Assembly: GCF_040712315.1 (NCBI RefSeq)
Contig: NC_134013.1
Coordinates: forward strand, 88,108,001-88,172,000
Direction of reading: 5' to 3'
DNA: 64,000 bases
Origin: Castanea sativa
Lineage: Eukaryota > Streptophyta > Magnoliopsida > Fagales > Fagaceae
The stretch's first letter is position 1, and every line of letters begins with the position of its first letter. Made by a program: the position numbers and the translations under genes. This document shows positions 61,702-64,000 of the stretch, piece by piece. The notes below the pieces were generated by a model. The model saw only the letters and a program-made list of their open reading frames with translations. It had not been told where the DNA came from and did no database searches.

Positions 61702-64000
61702 GCAAGATTTAGGTACAGTACTTAGGTGTTGTTCCTTAGGTTCCTCTCTTAAGATTCTGCCATATGGGATATTTCTCATAGGATGAAACTTTATTTTTTA
61801 GTTAAGTATCCACACGTTAAAATTTTAAGAGAAAAACCTAAGGATCTGCACCAAATTTTTTGCATTAGGAAAATCACAATGTGAGAGAGTATAGACTTAT
61901 TAAATGCATTTATTCAAACATCAATGTGAATAGTCATTTCGTCTAGTTTAGAGTGAAGTGTCATTCGTGAAATGTTAAGGGAGGATGGTATAATTAACCA
62001 AAAAAAAAAATCAAGTTATAATCATCAATTATAGCTCCAACTTTTGGAGTTTTGGACATGACTCTCTCACTCTCAATATACAAATATATGTGTGTGTGAA
62101 TTCTTTAATACAAAGGTGATGTCTTTTTTTTTTTTTTGCAAGGAAGGTGATATCTTTTATTAAAGAATATATTTTAATAAATTTAACCATTATTTAACCA
62201 AACTAAACTAATTTACATAATAATTTTATTAAGGGAAATTATGTAAATTAGTTTAATTTGGTATGTTTAGAGATGTGGCACAAAGACCGTTAATATTAGT
62301 AAGCCTTCCATTTTTATATATACATATTTGAATGGTTTGGATTGCGTCTAATACAAACGAGAAATGGATTATAAACTAGACAAATGCTTTACCTTTTTTT
62401 TGAAAACTAGTTCATATTTGATCATTATGAAATATGGACCACACTGCAAGACAAATTTTCACCAAATTCCAAAAGAAGAGAGTTTTTGAAAACTAAAGTG
62501 AATTATTGTTTGTATCGGGTAATTATTGGGTACTCTCGAAATACCATAAATGCAATATTTTCCTTCTCACATAATTGTGGGTCTCACTAATTAAATTTAT
62601 GATGAGACCTATAATTCATGTAAGAATGGGGAGTACGCATTTATGGTACTCTCAGAGTATTTAACAATTTTCCTTATGTACTTGTATGCAACATTAAAGT
62701 TGGTAATGTAATTTTAAGCTCTGCATTACATTTAACAGGGTTATATATATATATTAATTATATAATTTGATAATTATAACAAATATATATAATATGATAG
62801 TTATAACATTGAAGGAAGAGGTAACACAAGATAGAGGAGACCTCGGCCTATTGTTAATGTCCATCAATATTCAATAATTTTAGGGGGACAATAAAGGGGT
62901 TATCATGGGAAAGTTTCCACTAACTCTACTAATTGCTACCTATAAATATTCCATATGAAAACCAAAAAAAGAAAAGAAAAAAAAAAACCAATACTCTATT
63001 TCTGGATTCTCACAAAAAAAAAATTATAATAATAAATAAATCGACTGAACTTTTGGAGGATCTAAAATTCACCTCAGCAAGTATTCCAACTACCACCTAC
63101 AAAATTGATTATACAATCTAAAATAACAACAACAAAAAATTCTAATTACATTAATGATAGTTTGAAAGATATATCTTGTAATTACAAATTAGAGTGTAGT
63201 TACTATTCTGAAAAACCTAGGCAATACTTTATTTTTTGAGAAGGAAAAAAAAAAGAAACCTAGGAAAGAATTGATTGTGTTGAATTTGAACCATTTCCAT
63301 TATAAGCATTTTCAAAATCTCTGTCACCTTTGAGTTGAAATTGTCCTATATAAATGTTCTGTGCATCATGATTTTGTATGTCTTTTTTTAACTATTGCCT
63401 AGAAAGGTACAGTTTAGTCTGCTTATTATTATTTGGCCCTAAGAAAAGTATTGGTTCTCTCATCATTAGAGCGGGCAAATCTAGATTTTTGAAGGGTCGC
63501 TCATATCATTTTCATTTTTTCTTAGATTTCAAACCAAACAATAAATATATTAATATCAAATCACTAATCAACCAGGCATGACCCACTTTCACTATTTAAA
63601 AACTATTATAATTTGAAGTGATAATCATCTAATATACTTAATTAATTCCAGTAACCACACAAACCCAACCCACATCTTTATCTCTATCCAATCAACAACA
63701 ACAATATTCAATTCACAAAATCAATTAACATGATCTTCCACAATAATTAAAAAATAGATAAGATTTCTCTTTCTCTCTTGCAACAAAAATTTTAAGACTA
63801 CATAAAATACCACAACTTTTCACGTAACAGCTAACAAATAGTGAACAGTGAAAAAAATGGTAAGTTCTGTAAAAGTGATAGACAATTTGACACGTAAAAT
63901 AGTTGTAACAAAAGTTGTCGCGCGATCATTTAATGATTTTGTAGGCTATTAAATTTCAGTGATGGGTATAATTGCAGATTGAGATATGATTGAAGGGTGG
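60187..64000. other. Intergenic to the window end
   Basis: AT-rich, no supported gene. Holds TA microsatellites at about 61199-61222 and 61657-61699 and a SINE remnant at 61441-61600. Nothing recognisable after about 61750. Confidence 0.5.
61441..61600 (-). mobile_element. SINE remnant, second copy of the 49640-49793 family
   Basis: On the minus strand it reads 'GTTAACTTAACAGGTAAAAT', 'TTCTGATAGTTGAATAAGAG', a B-box-like GGGTTCAATTCTCGCC, then 'TTTGGTCTAATGATTAAGAG' and 'GTCATAGGTTGAAACTC'. Same order as the other copy and better preserved. Target duplication not identified. Confidence 0.6.

Overview
The window is plant nuclear DNA. It is AT-rich, has many short spliced exons with GT-AG introns, plant-type genes and a dense load of mobile-element debris. 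A TIR-NBS-LRR resistance gene points to a eudicot; a woody Fagales-like genome is my impression from the repeat and gene style, not something shown by the sequence.

Region by region: (1) 1-2640 is part of an endogenous caulimovirid-like (or related retroelement) polyprotein on the minus strand, cut by a TA microsatellite. (2) 3157-10247 is a TIR-NBS-LRR gene on the plus strand. All six of its introns join in frame to give about 1,239 residues ending in a C-JID domain. (3) 10635-14696 holds a two-exon plus-strand gene of unknown function (acidic, then coiled coil). It may be a separate gene or extra C-terminal exons of the resistance gene, and its 3 kb intron carries a Helitron. (4) About 15200-15960 is a minus-strand ankyrin-repeat pseudogene. 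(5) 16068-19272 is a 5'-truncated, frameshifted copy of the same resistance gene on the minus strand, tail-to-tail with the intact one. (6) 19316-21706 is a duplicated 3' fragment of the CMC4 locus, later split by a DNA transposon. (7) 24990-29980 is a six-exon COBRA-like gene on the minus strand. (8) 30899-31627 is a 5'-truncated LINE. (9) 32816-34881 is the intact two-exon CMC4 gene, source of the fragment in (6). (10) 37639-37829 is a candidate cysteine-rich peptide exon. (11) 40602-48303 is an 11-exon EI24-like membrane protein gene. (12) 54372-56114 is an intronless class I TCP transcription factor (TCP8 type) on the minus strand. (13) 58935-60177 is a fold-back Mutator-like element with 9-bp target duplications. 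The remaining intergenic DNA is AT-rich, with microsatellites, SINEs and small inverted-repeat elements.

The host genes have unrelated jobs: immunity (TNL), cell-wall cellulose deposition (COBRA-like), mitochondrial intermembrane-space protein (CMC4), ER membrane protein (EI24) and transcription (TCP8). The most informative history is in the left third. There a resistance-gene cluster was duplicated, one copy decayed, a piece of CMC4 was moved beside it, and a transposon then entered that piece while the parent CMC4 locus kept the empty site.
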